Positions 32,051 through 42,340 of a stretch of 64,000 nucleotides of DNA are shown one piece after another (positions within the stretch are counted from its first letter, which is position 1; every line of letters starts with the position of its first letter). The notes under the pieces were generated by a model. That model was not told the origin of the DNA and ran no database searches. It saw only the letters and a list, made by a program, of their open reading frames with translations. Source of the DNA: Anolis sagrei. Its lineage: Eukaryota > Chordata > Lepidosauria > Squamata > Anolidae. A program made the translations under genes and the position numbers. The stretch covers positions 19,714,545 through 19,778,544 of the forward strand of contig NC_090025.1 of assembly GCF_037176765.1 (NCBI RefSeq), in the 5' to 3' direction.

Positions 32051-35043
32051 ATTCCGGCCGAGCGGGGGGAGGGAAGGTTCCAGAGAAAGGGGGTGCTATC
32101 CGAGTCGTGTGGGGAAGGAGATTTGCGGATCATAAACATCCCAGGGAGAAGCGCAACAGAGTCCTTGCGACCCTGGAAAAGGTGGGTAGTGGTAGGCTCC
32201 TTGGCAGCCCCCTTGGTCTTAAGGTCCTGTTGATTAATGCCAGATCCATTAATGGTAAGACCGCAGCCATCCAGGACTTGATCCTGGATGAGAGGGCGGA
32301 TCTGGCATGCATCACCGAGACCTGGTTGGATGAGGTGGGGGGTGTAAACCTTTCCCAGCTGTGTCCTCCAGGTTTCGGAGTGCATCAACAGGCCAGACAA
32401 GGGGGGCGGGGAGGAGGGGTCGCAGTGGTCTTCCGGCAATCCATCGCCGTGACCAGATGCGTTGTCCCGCAAGCTGCTGGGTTTGAATGCGTCCACTTGA
32501 AGGTGGGGAGCCGTGACAGTGTGGGGTTCCTGCTGGTGTATCGCCCACCCCGAGATCCAGCAGCTTCCCTGGCTGAGCTAGCGGAGGTGGTCTCTAATTC
32601 GGCCTTGGTCTCCCAGCGCCTGGTGGTGCTGGGAGACTTTAACATCCACGCCGAGACCACTTTATCTGGCGCAGCTCAGGACTTTATGGCCACCATGACG
32701 GCCATAGGACTGTCGCAGATAATATCTGGCCCCACGCATCAAGCTGGGCACACTCTCGACCTCGTCTTTGTGGCGGACGACGAATTGATCAGAGTGGAAG
32801 ATCAAAACATCCTTCCAGTGTCATGGTCTGACCATCATCTGATCACATTTAGACTTACTGCGACCCTAAACCTCCGCAGGGGTGGAGGACAAATTAAGAT
32901 GGTCCGCCCTAGGAGACTGATGGATCCGGACGGATTCCTGAGGAATCTTAGGGTTCTTCCTGCCTTGGAGCCTGGCGATTCTATCGACGCCTTAGTAACT
33001 CTCTACAACGGGGAGATGGCCAGGGCGTTAGATACGATCGCACCCGAACGCCCCATCTCGTTGCGTCGTGACAGGCCATCCCCTTGGTTCACCGAGGAGT
33101 TGGCTGTGATGAAGCATACGAGAAGGGGGCTAGAGCGCAAATGGAGGAAATCTCGAGACGTGTCTGACCGAGCACGGGCTAGAGCCTCTCTTAAGGCATA
33201 CTCCGTGGCCATACGGGCGGCCAGGAAGTCATTCACGACCGCTCGTATAGCATCTGCAGCAAATAGATCATCGGAGCTGTTTCGGGTCGCGGGTGAACTC
33301 CTCCACCCACCAGCGGTGGAGGAGGTCCCCGACGACCCCGCAGCTCGGTGTCGCGATTTCGCACACCATTTTGCAGATAAAGTCGCCCAGATACGCCTCG
33401 AGCTCGACTCCAATTCCATCGCAGTGCCAGAAGAGGTGACGGAGGCACCTGCTTGTCTAATTTTATGGGATTCTTTTAGGCTTGTTCTTCCTGAAACCGT
33501 AGAGGAGATCCTTGGGGCTGTGAGAGCGACCACCTCATCCCTGGACCCATGCCCATCCTGGCTCATTAAATCAGCCAGAGGGGGGTTGCTTGACTGGTTT
33601 GTACCGATTATCAATGCATCGTTGGAGCAAGGAATTTTTCCATCTAACCTGAAGCAGGCCGTGGTTCGCCCACTTATCAAAAAAGCTTCCCTTGACTCCT
33701 CGGTGCTGAATAACTACAGGCCGATCTCCAACCTCCCCTTTTTGGGTAAGGTGCTGGAGAGGGTGGTCGCCTCTCAGCTCCAGGGTTTCCTAGACGATAC
33801 CAACTACCTAGATCAGTCACAGTCTGGTTTCAGGCCTGGTCATGGCACCGAGACAGCCTTGGTCGCCTTGGTGGATGACCTCCGCAGAGAGCTGGACAGG
33901 GGGAGTGTGACTCTGCTGGTTCTCTTGGACATCTCAGCGGCTTTCGATACCATCGATCATGGTATCCTTCTGGGTCGTCTCTCCGGGATGGGCCTTGGGG
34001 GCACGGTTCTGTCGTGGCTCCAGTCCTTCCTGGAGGGACGAACTCAGATGGTGAAGCTGGGAGATGCCTGCTCTGACCCCTGGCCTTTGACCTGTGGGGT
34101 CCCGCAAGGCTCTATTTTGTCTCCCATGCTTTTCAACATCTACATGAAACCGCTGGGAGAGGTCATCCGGGGTTTTGGAGTTGGGTGCCATCTCTATGCA
34201 GATGACACGCAACTCTACTACTCTTTTCCACCTAATTCCAAGGAGGCTTCTCAGGTGCTAGGTGAGTGCCTGGCCGCTGTGTCGATCTGGATGAGGAAGA
34301 ACAAGCTGAAGATCAATCCCGACAAGACAGAGGTCCTCCTGGTCGATCGTAAACCGGATCGGGGTATAGGGTGGTTACCTGTGTTGGACGGGGTTACACT
34401 CCCCCTGAAGCCACAGGTCCGCAGTTTGGGCGTCCTCTTGGATTCCTCGCTTACACTTGAGGCTCAGGTGTCGGCGGTATCCGGGAGGGCCTTTGCGCAA
34501 CTGAGACTTGTGCGCCAACTGCGACCATACCTCGTGAAGGCTGATCTGGCCGGGGTGGTCCACGCCTTGGTCACCTCTAGAATGGATTACTGCAATGCGC
34601 TCTACGTGGGGCTGCCCTTGAAGACGGCTCGGAAACTTCAATTGGTCCAGCGGGCAGCAGCCAGGATGCTAACCGGGGCTCATTATCAAGAGAGGTCTAC
34701 CCCTCTGTTTAAGGAGCTCCACTGGCTGCCTTTTATTTTCCGAGCCCAATTCAAGGTGCAGGTGCTTACCTACAAAGCCCTAAACGGTTCGGGACCACCC
34801 TACCTGCGTGACCGCATCACCATCTACGAACCCACACGCTCGTTACGGTCATCCGGAGAGGCCCTGCTCATGATCCCACCCACGTCGCAAGCGCGCTTGG
34901 TGGGGACGCGGGACAGGGCCTTTTCTGTGGCGGCCCCCAGACTTTGGAACGCCCTCCCAAAAGATCTCAGACAGGCCCCCACTCTAGCCGTTTTCAGAAG
35001 GAATTTAAAAACTTGGCTGTTCCGTTGTGCCTTCCCAGACTAG
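32047..35043 (+). CDS. L2 ORF2: endonuclease and reverse transcriptase
   Basis: The frame is open for 998 codons from the base after the ORF1 stop to TAG at 35,041. The apurinic-type endonuclease shows LLINARSINGKT, ITETWL, LLVYRPP, LGDFNIH and SDHHLITF. The reverse transcriptase shows QSGFRPGHGTETA, LLDISAAFDTIDH, GVPQGSILSPMLF and the catalytic YADD. The C-terminal end is the L2-type SLRSSGEALLMIPPTSQ...LWNALPKDLRQAP. All core catalytic motifs are present. There is no ATG between the ORF1 stop and the endonuclease domain; the first codon that could be called a start is GTG at 32,107. Translation is therefore more likely to come from readthrough of the ORF1 stop or from reinitiation. Confidence 0.9.
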   Translation, partial: LDSGRAGGGKVPEKGGAIRVVWGRRFADHKHPREKRNRVLATLEKVGSGRLLGSPLGLKVLLINARSINGKTAAIQDLILDERADLACITETWLDEVGGVNLSQLCPPGFGVHQQARQGGRGGGVAVVFRQSIAVTRCVVPQAAGFECVHLKVGSRDSVGFLLVYRPPRDPAASLAELAEVVSNSALVSQRLVVLGDFNIHAETTLSGAAQDFMATMTAIGLSQIISGPTHQAGHTLDLVFVADDELIRVEDQNILPVSWSDHHLITFRLTATLNLRRGGGQIKMVRPRRLMDPDGFLRNLRVLPALEPGDSIDALVTLYNGEMARALDTIAPERPISLRRDRPSPWFTEELAVMKHTRRGLERKWRKSRDVSDRARARASLKAYSVAIRAARKSFTTARIASAANRSSELFRVAGELLHPPAVEEVPDDPAARCRDFAHHFADKVAQIRLELDSNSIAVPEEVTEAPACLILWDSFRLVLPETVEEILGAVRATTSSLDPCPSWLIKSARGGLLDWFVPIINASLEQGIFPSNLKQAVVRPLIKKASLDSSVLNNYRPISNLPFLGKVLERVVASQLQGFLDDTNYLDQSQSGFRPGHGTETALVALVDDLRRELDRGSVTLLVLLDISAAFDTIDHGILLGRLSGMGLGGTVLSWLQSFLEGRTQMVKLGDACSDPWPLTCGVPQGSILSPMLFNIYMKPLGEVIRGFGVGCHLYADDTQLYYSFPPNSKEASQVLGECLAAVSIWMRKNKLKINPDKTEVLLVDRKPDRGIGWLPVLDGVTLPLKPQVRSLGVLLDSSLTLEAQVSAVSGRAFAQLRLVRQLRPYLVKADLAGVVHALVTSRMDYCNALYVGLPLKTARKLQLVQRAAARMLTGAHYQERSTPLFKELHWLPFIFRAQFKVQVLTYKALNGSGPPYLRDRITIYEPTRSLRSSGEALLMIPPTSQARLVGTRDRAFSVAAPRLWNALPKDLRQAPTLAVFRRNLKTWLFRCAFPD

Positions 35044-35455
35044 AAACCCCCACCCAAGTCCTAGTAGCACCTTAGCATAATAAATTGTCGCTGCACACCG
35101 CACTTTCAACCTTACGTGCCTCCTACCATTTCAGCACTTTTAACCCTTGTACCCCATTACGCCGGCCGAACCTGTTTTAATAATGTCGTTATTTGCTTAT
35201 TTGCTTACTGTTGATTTGCTTAGTTATTGTGGAGTTATGTTATTTTGCTTATTGTTTGATTTGCTTTGTTATTGTGATGTTACGTCCTTTATTGTATTGT
35301 GTTTTGAGGCTTCGGCCTGTGTAAGCCGCATCGAGTCCTTCGGGAGATGCTAGCGGGGTACAAATAAAGTTAATAATAATAATAATAATAATTCCTAACA
35401 GCCTCAGGCCCCTTCCTTTTCTCCTTCAGCCACTTAAGCAGTTTGTCCATGCCTG

Positions 35456-36040
35456 GTGTAAATGCACCCTTAATCTTTGCCAGTGCTATTGGGAGTAAAC
35501 TTTTTCCATGTTTTTATGATACACCCAATTAGGAAATGACATTTATAACCCAGGAACAAAAATCATGTTACCTAGTGTAATTAAATCCTTGTATTTATTA
35601 CTAATGAGAATAAGAACTCTGTGCCTTAGAACTTTCTTACATATTCCACTGTTACTCCAGGCGATTATAACTTCTGGCAGCTATTTTTATTTGAACAGTT
35701 CTCTACATTTCCAGGAATCATCCACAGTTTCCTGCAAATGATGCATTAAGTGTAATTTGAAGCTCCTTTGCTGGAGAACTCCCTGTTTTCTCTGTTTCTT
35801 CTGAGTGAAAGTCATACATTTACTTGGAACTTGAGGTCTTCAGCAGAGCTCCTGTTGTGTGTTTTTACCATTCCAAAAGGCTAGGTTGACGAATATACAG
35901 CATTCCCAGTTATGGGCTTGTGCTCCATAACATAAGTGGTCAGTAAGGTTGTGAGTTCAGGACTGTAGTATTTCTATCTATTCAATTTGATTAATTTGGG
36001 CTAGCTTTAGCACAGCAGATTAATCAACAACTACAGCTGC
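35456..36040. other. Intergenic, unassigned
   Basis: No gene or repeat family recognised. Confidence 0.4.
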
Positions 36041-36195
36041 AGTAGATCTTGCCAACCGAAAGACCGACAGTTCAAAGCCAGGTCAGGGTGAGCTCCTGGC
36101 CTTCAGCCCAGCTCCCCACCCACTTGGTAGATCAAAAAGAGCAATGTGAGTAGATGAATAGGTACCGCATTAAGCAAGGAGGTATTTTAGGCATG
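36040..36195 (+). mobile_element. tRNA-derived SINE fragment
   Basis: 'ccgacagttcaaagccagg' is B-box-like, and 'gtgagtagatgaataggtac' is the middle block shared with Sauria-type SINEs. The 3' part differs from the BovB-tailed form. Confidence 0.5.
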
Positions 36196-36425
36196 GTATT
36201 CAGAGGAAAGTTTACGAACAAAGAAAGCTCTCAGCAAGGAGATGGAGCAACAGCACCCCCCTGTGGCCAAAACTGAGCACAGCCTCCAAAAGATGCCATA
36301 TGATGAGAAAAAGCCAAGACATACCTCTGTCTGTTGTCTGTCTTGTCACTGTATAATCAGCATTGAAACTTTGCTTTATATCCATCCTGAGTCCCCTTTG
36401 TGGTGGGAAGGGTGGAATATAAGTA

Positions 36426-37909
36426 CCGTATATTCTGGCATATAAGACCACTTTTTAACCCAAGAAAATCTTCTCAAAAGTCAGGAGTTATCTTATACTC
36501 GGGAGTCGTCTTATATGCGGGAGTAGTCTTATATGCCAGGAGTCATTTTATAGAGCGGGTACTGAAACTTCCAATCCGGAATGGAGAATCTGTGGTTGGT
36601 GCATATTGTGGAGGGAGCTCAAAAATGACATGGCCTGCCGTATGCAGCGACTGTATGAAAGCATTAAGGGCAACGCTGTACAAGTATGGTGGAAGAAAAT
36701 CCATTCATCAGGATCCATGGACTTAATGTGGTCCTGATGGTGAGGTGAAGGGGCACCTCATCGGGAAGTTGTAATTCAAGGGAGGAGCAAGCTGCAGGCG
36801 TCCGGGGCTCCCAGGGTATGGAAAAAAGAGATAGAGTGGCTCTGGGCCCAGAAAAACAGAACTCTTTTACCTGTCTGGCCCGCCCTTTTATCCTATTACT
36901 GTACCTCCTCCTCTGCCTCTCAGATTGTTGCAACCCAGAACACGAAACGAGACCCTAAGATAACCATCCACCACACTTGACTGTAGGAAAAACAATCCCT
37001 TTTTATTGATGAAAAATGGTTACAAAATAGAGGAAAATGCACAGTCAAAAAGCCACAGTAAAAATCAGCAATCAGAAATTTCCATGTACTGGATCAAAAA
37101 CCAAAAGCAACACTGTAAAATCCTGGAACCTGTTAGCAATCCACTAACCATACTTGGAGCACTAGAAGCCTCTTGGGATGAAGGCCACAGGAAACGGGAG
37201 ATCTGCCAAGGCAATGCCTCAGTCTAAAACGAAGCCTAATCTACAGAGTCAACCCGGTGAGAGGCATTTACAGCCGAGGAAACTGTTTCGTGACACGCCT
37301 CCGGGCTTTGAAGCCCTTGTTTCTTTTTCTTTTAATCTGTTTGACCTTCGCAGACTCTGCGATTCACTCCTGCTTTTCCAAATCTGTCCTCTTCTATCCT
37401 CATTAAGGATCCCAGGTGTTAACTTCTCTGGAGAGCTATCACCGCTTGACCCTGAAACATTCTCAGGAGAATGTGTACTTTCAGTTTCCAAGCCTTCCAA
37501 GCCTGCAGGAGTTTCTTCTACACTGACCTCAGAATCAACATTTTCATTAGCACCAGGAAATACATTTTCATTAGAATCATTTTCAGTAGCATCAGGAAAT
37601 ACAATCAGAGAAGCAGGTTCAGGTTCAGGTTCACACCCAGGCTGAACCCCAACACAGATCTTGCTCCTGAAGACTGCAGTGAAGTGTTGCAGGTGCGCAT
37701 GTGCAAGATATGAGAGGCAGAGAAGGAGGTACAGTAATAGGAAAATTGCCATATTGAAATCAAATCTGATGCTTTTAAAAATTTTATTTGGTGTGCATTG
37801 GAAGAGGGGTAGTCTTATACGGCAAGTATATCCCAAACTCTATATTTTAACTGGAAAAGTTGGGGGTCGTCTTATACGCCCAGTCGTCTTATATGCCGGA
37901 ATATATGGG
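36426..37909. mobile_element. TA-flanked DNA transposon with long inverted arms and foreign interior
   Basis: Ends 'ccgtatattctggcatataa' and the inverse near 37,890-37,909 are flanked by TA. Inner inverted repeats (36,890-36,920 against 37,715-37,742) extend the arms. The interior (about 36,930-37,690) carries a minus-strand open frame of 195 codons (37,249-37,836) with acidic Ser/Glu-rich sequence and RRSNRLKEK. It has no transposase motifs and may be a fossil of another retroelement; I do not assign it. Confidence 0.5.
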
Positions 37910-37924
37910 TACTGTAAATAAATA

Positions 37925-38780
37925 AATATATAAATTTGTCATTGATCCTCTTTTTTGGGCTTCACGCAAATCTACCATTTGCCAAAATATATGATCTTGC
38001 TCTTTTTGCCTCATAGATATCATTGACCATGTTGCATACCTTGGTTCTTTGACACAGCTTTTTGTTGGTGACTTTATCTCTTATTGTCACATCACACATC
38101 ATTCTTTTCATTTCTCTCTGAGTCACCACCAGTTTTTCCTCCTCTTACTTTGTTTTTGCTCATGTTTCAGATGTGTATAACATTGTCGGTAGAACTGTAG
38201 CATTGAAAATATCGTCTCTGACCTTCATTGGCAGTTTAGCATCTATTAGTACTCTTCGGTTTTGATTAAAAGCCACCCAAGCCACCTTGCATCTTCTTCC
38301 CCCTTCTCCATTTTAATTGGTAAAATAACAAAGAATATTTTTATCAAACCCCCGAAACTTCAAGAATGACCCCAAAACCTGTGGCCATAGCCAAACCCAA
38401 AACCTGTGGTCTTGATAGCCAAACCCAATCTGAGCTAACCTCCACAAATGACTTTTAGGCCGGACATACCAGTTTCATAAACTCTCATGCATGTTTGGAA
38501 TAGGGTATATCAGGTCTTTGGAGTGCTGTCTCAGCTGACATCCTCTCTGGCTATTGAGAATAAAGCCTCTGATTTTGCCTTCAACCCATCTTTGTCTCTT
38601 CCAGTCCTTTGGAAAATTGGCACTCTGGACCCCAAACCCATGGTTTTAGTGGTGTGAAATACCAGAATAGTAATATTTCGAAAAGAACAATATATTCAGT
38701 TAACATCAAAGAGTGATTCTAAGAAGTTATGTAGTTTATTGTAGATCTGTAGATCATTTCTGATCTTTGATAATCCTAAG
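37925..38780. other. Intergenic, possible old LINE remains
   Basis: The minus and plus frames are broken. Stretches resemble decayed RTE/LINE sequence but no motif is firm enough to name. Confidence 0.3.
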
Positions 38781-38900
38781 ATGACAATATCAGAGGATTT
38801 TCTTGGCAAAAATGTGTTCAGAAGAGGTTTGTCATTGCCTTCCTCTGAGGTTGAAAGAGTGTGATTGACTCAGATTCACCTATAGCTGAGCAACAATTTG
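38780..38900. mobile_element. Amniote Deu-type SINE fragment
   Basis: 'ggattttcttggcaaaaatg' and 'gtttgtcattgccttcctct' match the body of the SINE family at 19.0 kb in reverse. Confidence 0.5.
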
Positions 38901-39717
38901 ACACCCAAATCACTGGAGCAATCCATATTTCTGCTTGAATAGCTTCTTGTTCCAGGCTAAATACAAAGGGCATGCATCTCAGCCTTTTTTATTGCCTTTG
39001 TCTACTTGATTCATGGAATAATAGAATCTGACGTAAGAAGAAATGTGTTGGAAACGTTAAGTCTATCTTGCACAGTGCAATGCCCACAAATGTGCTTAGA
39101 GATAATGAAAAATTGAATAGACCCTGATCATCTTCCTGAAGTGAGCACACAGAAAATGCTTGATTTTTTTGCAATAACACTTTTCTTTTTTATTATTTTA
39201 CTTTAGTGCTGGTGTTGGGACAAATCTGCTCTGCAGTGTACACAAGAATTTTATTATTCTGACTGTTTGCAACCCCATTTGCCGATCGTATTCTTCCCCA
39301 TCTCAGACTGAATTTTAGAAATCTCCCCACATTGAAACAAAGGAGATCTTCTCATTCATTTGCTTCAAATCATTTGGTCTGTCCTAAAACCTAGACTTCT
39401 TCCCATATGGTTGGAATGATTTAAATTCCTTTTGCCTTCCAGACGGAACAGAATGCACAGCTATTGATCTAGCGCAGAAACATGCTCTTGTATGTGACAT
39501 CTGCTATGACTTGGAAAGCTTTATACAGTCTGTTCAAAGAATAACATTGCATTTTTGCATCTAAATCCTTTCCTCTTGTCAAAACAGTGAAGCACAAAGA
39601 CAGCAAGTCCTTGCCTTGTAAGTTTTCTTGAAGGCATTTTCAGCTCTCCGGGAGTGCATCTACAATTAATGCAGTATGACACGACTTTAACAGCCATGAC
39701 TCAATGCTATAGGATAT

Positions 39718-39985
39718 GTCGTGTCAGGAGCGACCTGAGAAACTGCAAGTTGCTTCTGGTGTGAGAGAATTGGCCTTCTGCAAGGACGTTGCCCAGGGGA
39801 CGCCCAGATTATTTGATGTTTTTATCATCCTTGTGGGAGGCTTCTCTCATGTCCCCGCATGAGGAGCTGGAGCTGATAGAGGGAGCTCATCCGCCTCTTC
39901 CCGGATTTGAACCTGTGACCTGTTGGTCTTCAGTCCTGCCGGCACAGGGGTTTAACCCACTGCGCCACCGGGGGCTCCTGTTTGT
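39718..39985 (-). mobile_element. tRNA-derived SINE (second lizard family)
   Basis: Near full length: 3' body 'gaaactgcaagttgcttctg' at left, tRNA head with 'cggatttgaacctgtgacct' and terminal 'gcgccaccgggggctcc' at right. Confidence 0.75.
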
Positions 39986-39999
39986 TTATCTATAATCCT

Positions 40000-40395
40000 G
40001 TTGATTACTTATGGTATGTATGTTCTGATATGCAGCTTTCTTTCCTTGCTCTATGTTTCCAGAGAAGTTGTGGGAGGGGCTGCAGACCATGTGATCCGCT
40101 CTGAGACAAGCACAGAGCACAGATTTCTTCAGACTTTGAGACTACTCAGATCGCAGACTTGCAAACACTTGTCTGCTGTTTATTGTAGAAAGATGTTCTG
40201 ACTGGATGGCACAGAAACATATCTATAGCTGACTGATAAGTTGTGTACCTATGTATGCTGAACACATGACGGTCATGAATAAACCAAATATGTTATTTTT
40301 ACCAAAGTCTATTTTGTCTCATGGGTGTATAATATAAACAAGTTGTTTCATGGAAGAATAGATTTTTTTTGGTCATGAAAAACACTTCTGAAGAA
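40000..40395 (+). mobile_element. Possible LTR-type fossil
   Basis: Homologous to 56,340-56,840. It shares 'aataaaccaaatatgttatt' with a polyadenylation-like AATAAA and a terminal 'aaacaagttgtttcatgg'. It looks like an old solo LTR, broken and non-coding; the family is not certain. Related sequence resumes at about 41,130-41,200. Confidence 0.35.
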
Positions 40396-40667
40396 CTTTT
40401 TTTTTCAAATGATTTTTATTAAGCAAAAAGGGGAAAATGTTATTTCCAAAGGGTAAAAGGTTATCGTGAGCTCAGTAAGTGGGGAAAAAAGAAAAAAAAG
40501 TAGAATTGTTAACTTCCAATCTCTTTTATCCAGATATTAAGTCTATTTAGGTTGTTTCCACTCTATTTTTATGCACTGGCATATGCTCTCTTTCCTAACA
40601 CATCAGGGACAACAGATTATTCAGTTTTACAACTTAAGACAATTGCCTTACATAGTGACATTTGGTT

Positions 40668-41107
40668 CTTGTGGGTTTTTCGGGCTATAAGGCCATGTTC
40701 TAGAGGCATTTTCTCCTGACGTTTTGCCTGCATCTATGGCAAGCAGCCTCAGAGGTAGTGAGGTCTGTTGGAATTGGGACAATGGGTTTATATATCTGTG
40801 GAATGGCTGGGGTGGGGCAAAGAGCTCTTCTCTGCTGGAGCTAGGTGTGAATGTTTCAACTGACCACCTTCATTAGCATTTGAAGGCCTGGCTGAGCCTG
40901 GGAAAACAGAAAGGAAGAGACCATGAAAATGAACAAAATCTGGCTACCAGTATTAAAAAACTCTAAAATTACAACAGCAAAACAGCAGAGAGGAAACAAC
41001 CAGGCACATCTTAACACCTCTCAACAAAAGATTTTCCCAGGCTCGGCCCTATAGCCTGAAAAAACGCACAAGAACCTAGTGATTCCAGCCATGAAAGCCT
41101 TCAACAA
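40668..41107. mobile_element. Penelope-like insertion with inverted ends
   Basis: The left part (40,668-40,790) is the Penelope tail with hammerhead-like block on the minus strand. The right part is the Penelope 3' end on the plus strand. The ends are inverted copies of each other. The 11-bp direct repeat gacatttggtt at 40657-40667 and 41108-41118 is the target-site duplication. Confidence 0.7.
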
Positions 41108-41389
41108 GACATTTGGTTGTTTATCAGTTGAGAAGATTCTACTCATACGGGTTTTTTGGCTCTTCTCTAAAAGGCTATGATCTCTAAAAGGTCATGCTTT
41201 TCTAAAACATGACTTCCAATCTTCTCTTCAATGACTCTGTGGCAATATATACAGAACATGTCACCTCGACTCTCTAACAAATTACATGCTACAATTCTTC
41301 TGATAGTCAACAGATATTAATTCTCAAAATCCACAATTTTTAATCATTTTTCTTTCTTATTAGCAGGTTAGAATAACCTGCTTTATATA

Positions 41390-41965
41390 TATATATATAA
41401 TGTAATGTAATGTTCATTTGTGGGATTAACAGAACTCAAAAACCACTGAACGAATTGACACCAAATTTGGACACAAGGCACCTAACAACCCAATGTATGT
41501 CCTTCACTCAAAAAATTGATTTTGTCGTTTGGGAGTTGTAGTTGCTGGGATTTATAGTTCACCTACAATCAAACAGCATTCTCAGTCCCACCAATGATGG
41601 AATTGAACCAAACTTGGCACACAGTTCTCCCATGACCAACAGAAAATACTGGAAGGGTTTGGTGGGAAGTGTCCTTTGGTTCTGGAGTTGTAGTTCATCT
41701 ATTTCCAGAGAGCGCTGTGGACTCAAACAATGATGGATCTGCACCAAATTCTACACGAATACTCAATATGCCCAAATGTGAACACTGGTGGAGTTTGGGG
41801 AAAATAGAATCTTGACATTTTGGAGCTGTAGTTGCTGGGATTTATAGTTCACCTACAATCACAGAGCATTCTGAACCCCACCAATGATAGAATTGGGCCA
41901 AACCTCCCACACAGAACCCCCATGTGGGTCACAGCAACGTGTGGCAGGGGACAGCTAGTGTTGTG
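41390..41965 (+). mobile_element. Helitron-like non-autonomous element
   Basis: The start 'gttcatttgtgggattaaca' follows a (TA)n run and the end is 'ggggacagctagt'. The interior contains a twice-repeated 'gagttgtagtt...' module. No inverted ends or target duplication are seen, which fits a Helitron ending CTAG-T, but the class is not proven. Confidence 0.45.
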
Positions 41966-41986
41966 TGTGTGTGTGTGTGTGTGTAT
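41966..41986. repeat. (TG)n microsatellite
   Basis: A short GT dinucleotide run at the end of the Helitron-like element. Confidence 0.85.
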
Positions 41987-42267
41987 ATCACAATGTTTTT
42001 TTTGTTTCATCTAACTAAAAACCATATCTGCTAAGTCATTTAGTTTCAACAACCTTTTTTTCTCCTGTAGAAATCTTTAAATTCTTCCCATTGTGTCCAT
42101 ATAACACTCTCTATTTTAATACAGAAGCAGCAAACTCTTGTGAGATGGTAATTTTGTTCCCTGAAAAAATTGTAACTTAGAAATAAGAATGAATTTGTTC
42201 ATAGAAAGAAAAGGAGAAAAACATATATGTTATGTCAACTAATGTGTGGAATTAACTGGTATTTTGT

Positions 42268-42340
42268 TCATTGTAACAGCTTATAATAGTTGTTCTTTTC
42301 AGTATCCACAAGAGCCTTGCAAGCACGTTCCGGCAGAAAC
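42268..42340 (-). CDS. HSD17B13: HSD17B11/13-type gene (minus), last coding exon
   Basis: 73 nt: [17 protein letters not shown] through LLQ and TGA. FLPER is the conserved family C-terminal motif. Confidence 0.88.

Larger units (their letters stand above)
29209..35390 (+). mobile_element. Full-length L2 LINE retrotransposon
   Basis: About 6.2 kb: 5' UTR with GC-rich tandem repeats, ORF1 (31,018-32,046), ORF2 (32,047-35,043), a 3' UTR, and a (TAA)n tail at 35,371-35,391. The ORF2 endonuclease and reverse transcriptase motifs and the C-terminal end (SVAAPRLWNALP, LKTWLF) are typical of the L2 clade. Neither frame contains an internal stop or frameshift, so the copy looks young and potentially competent. 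Decayed relatives with the same 3' end lie at 6.3, 43.1, 60.0 and 61.9-62.6 kb. Confidence 0.88.
29156..35455. mobile_element. hAT-like MITE interrupted by a full-length L2
   Basis: The left arm (29,156-29,208, starting caggcatgggcaaactt) and the right arm (35,391-35,455, ending cagtttgtccatgcctg) are inverted repeats. Flanking octamers gcgtagat and gtgtaaat are an aged 8-bp duplication. The arms rejoin as 'cacaat' + 'tcctaacag', the uninterrupted family sequence also seen in reverse near 21,450. Confidence 0.65.

Noticed and set aside
37249-37836. 195-codon minus-strand frame with an acidic, Ser/Glu-rich stretch
   Set aside because: It lies within transposon arms, starts in the arm itself, and shows no diagnostic domain. 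Treated as part of a mobile-element fossil, not a gene.
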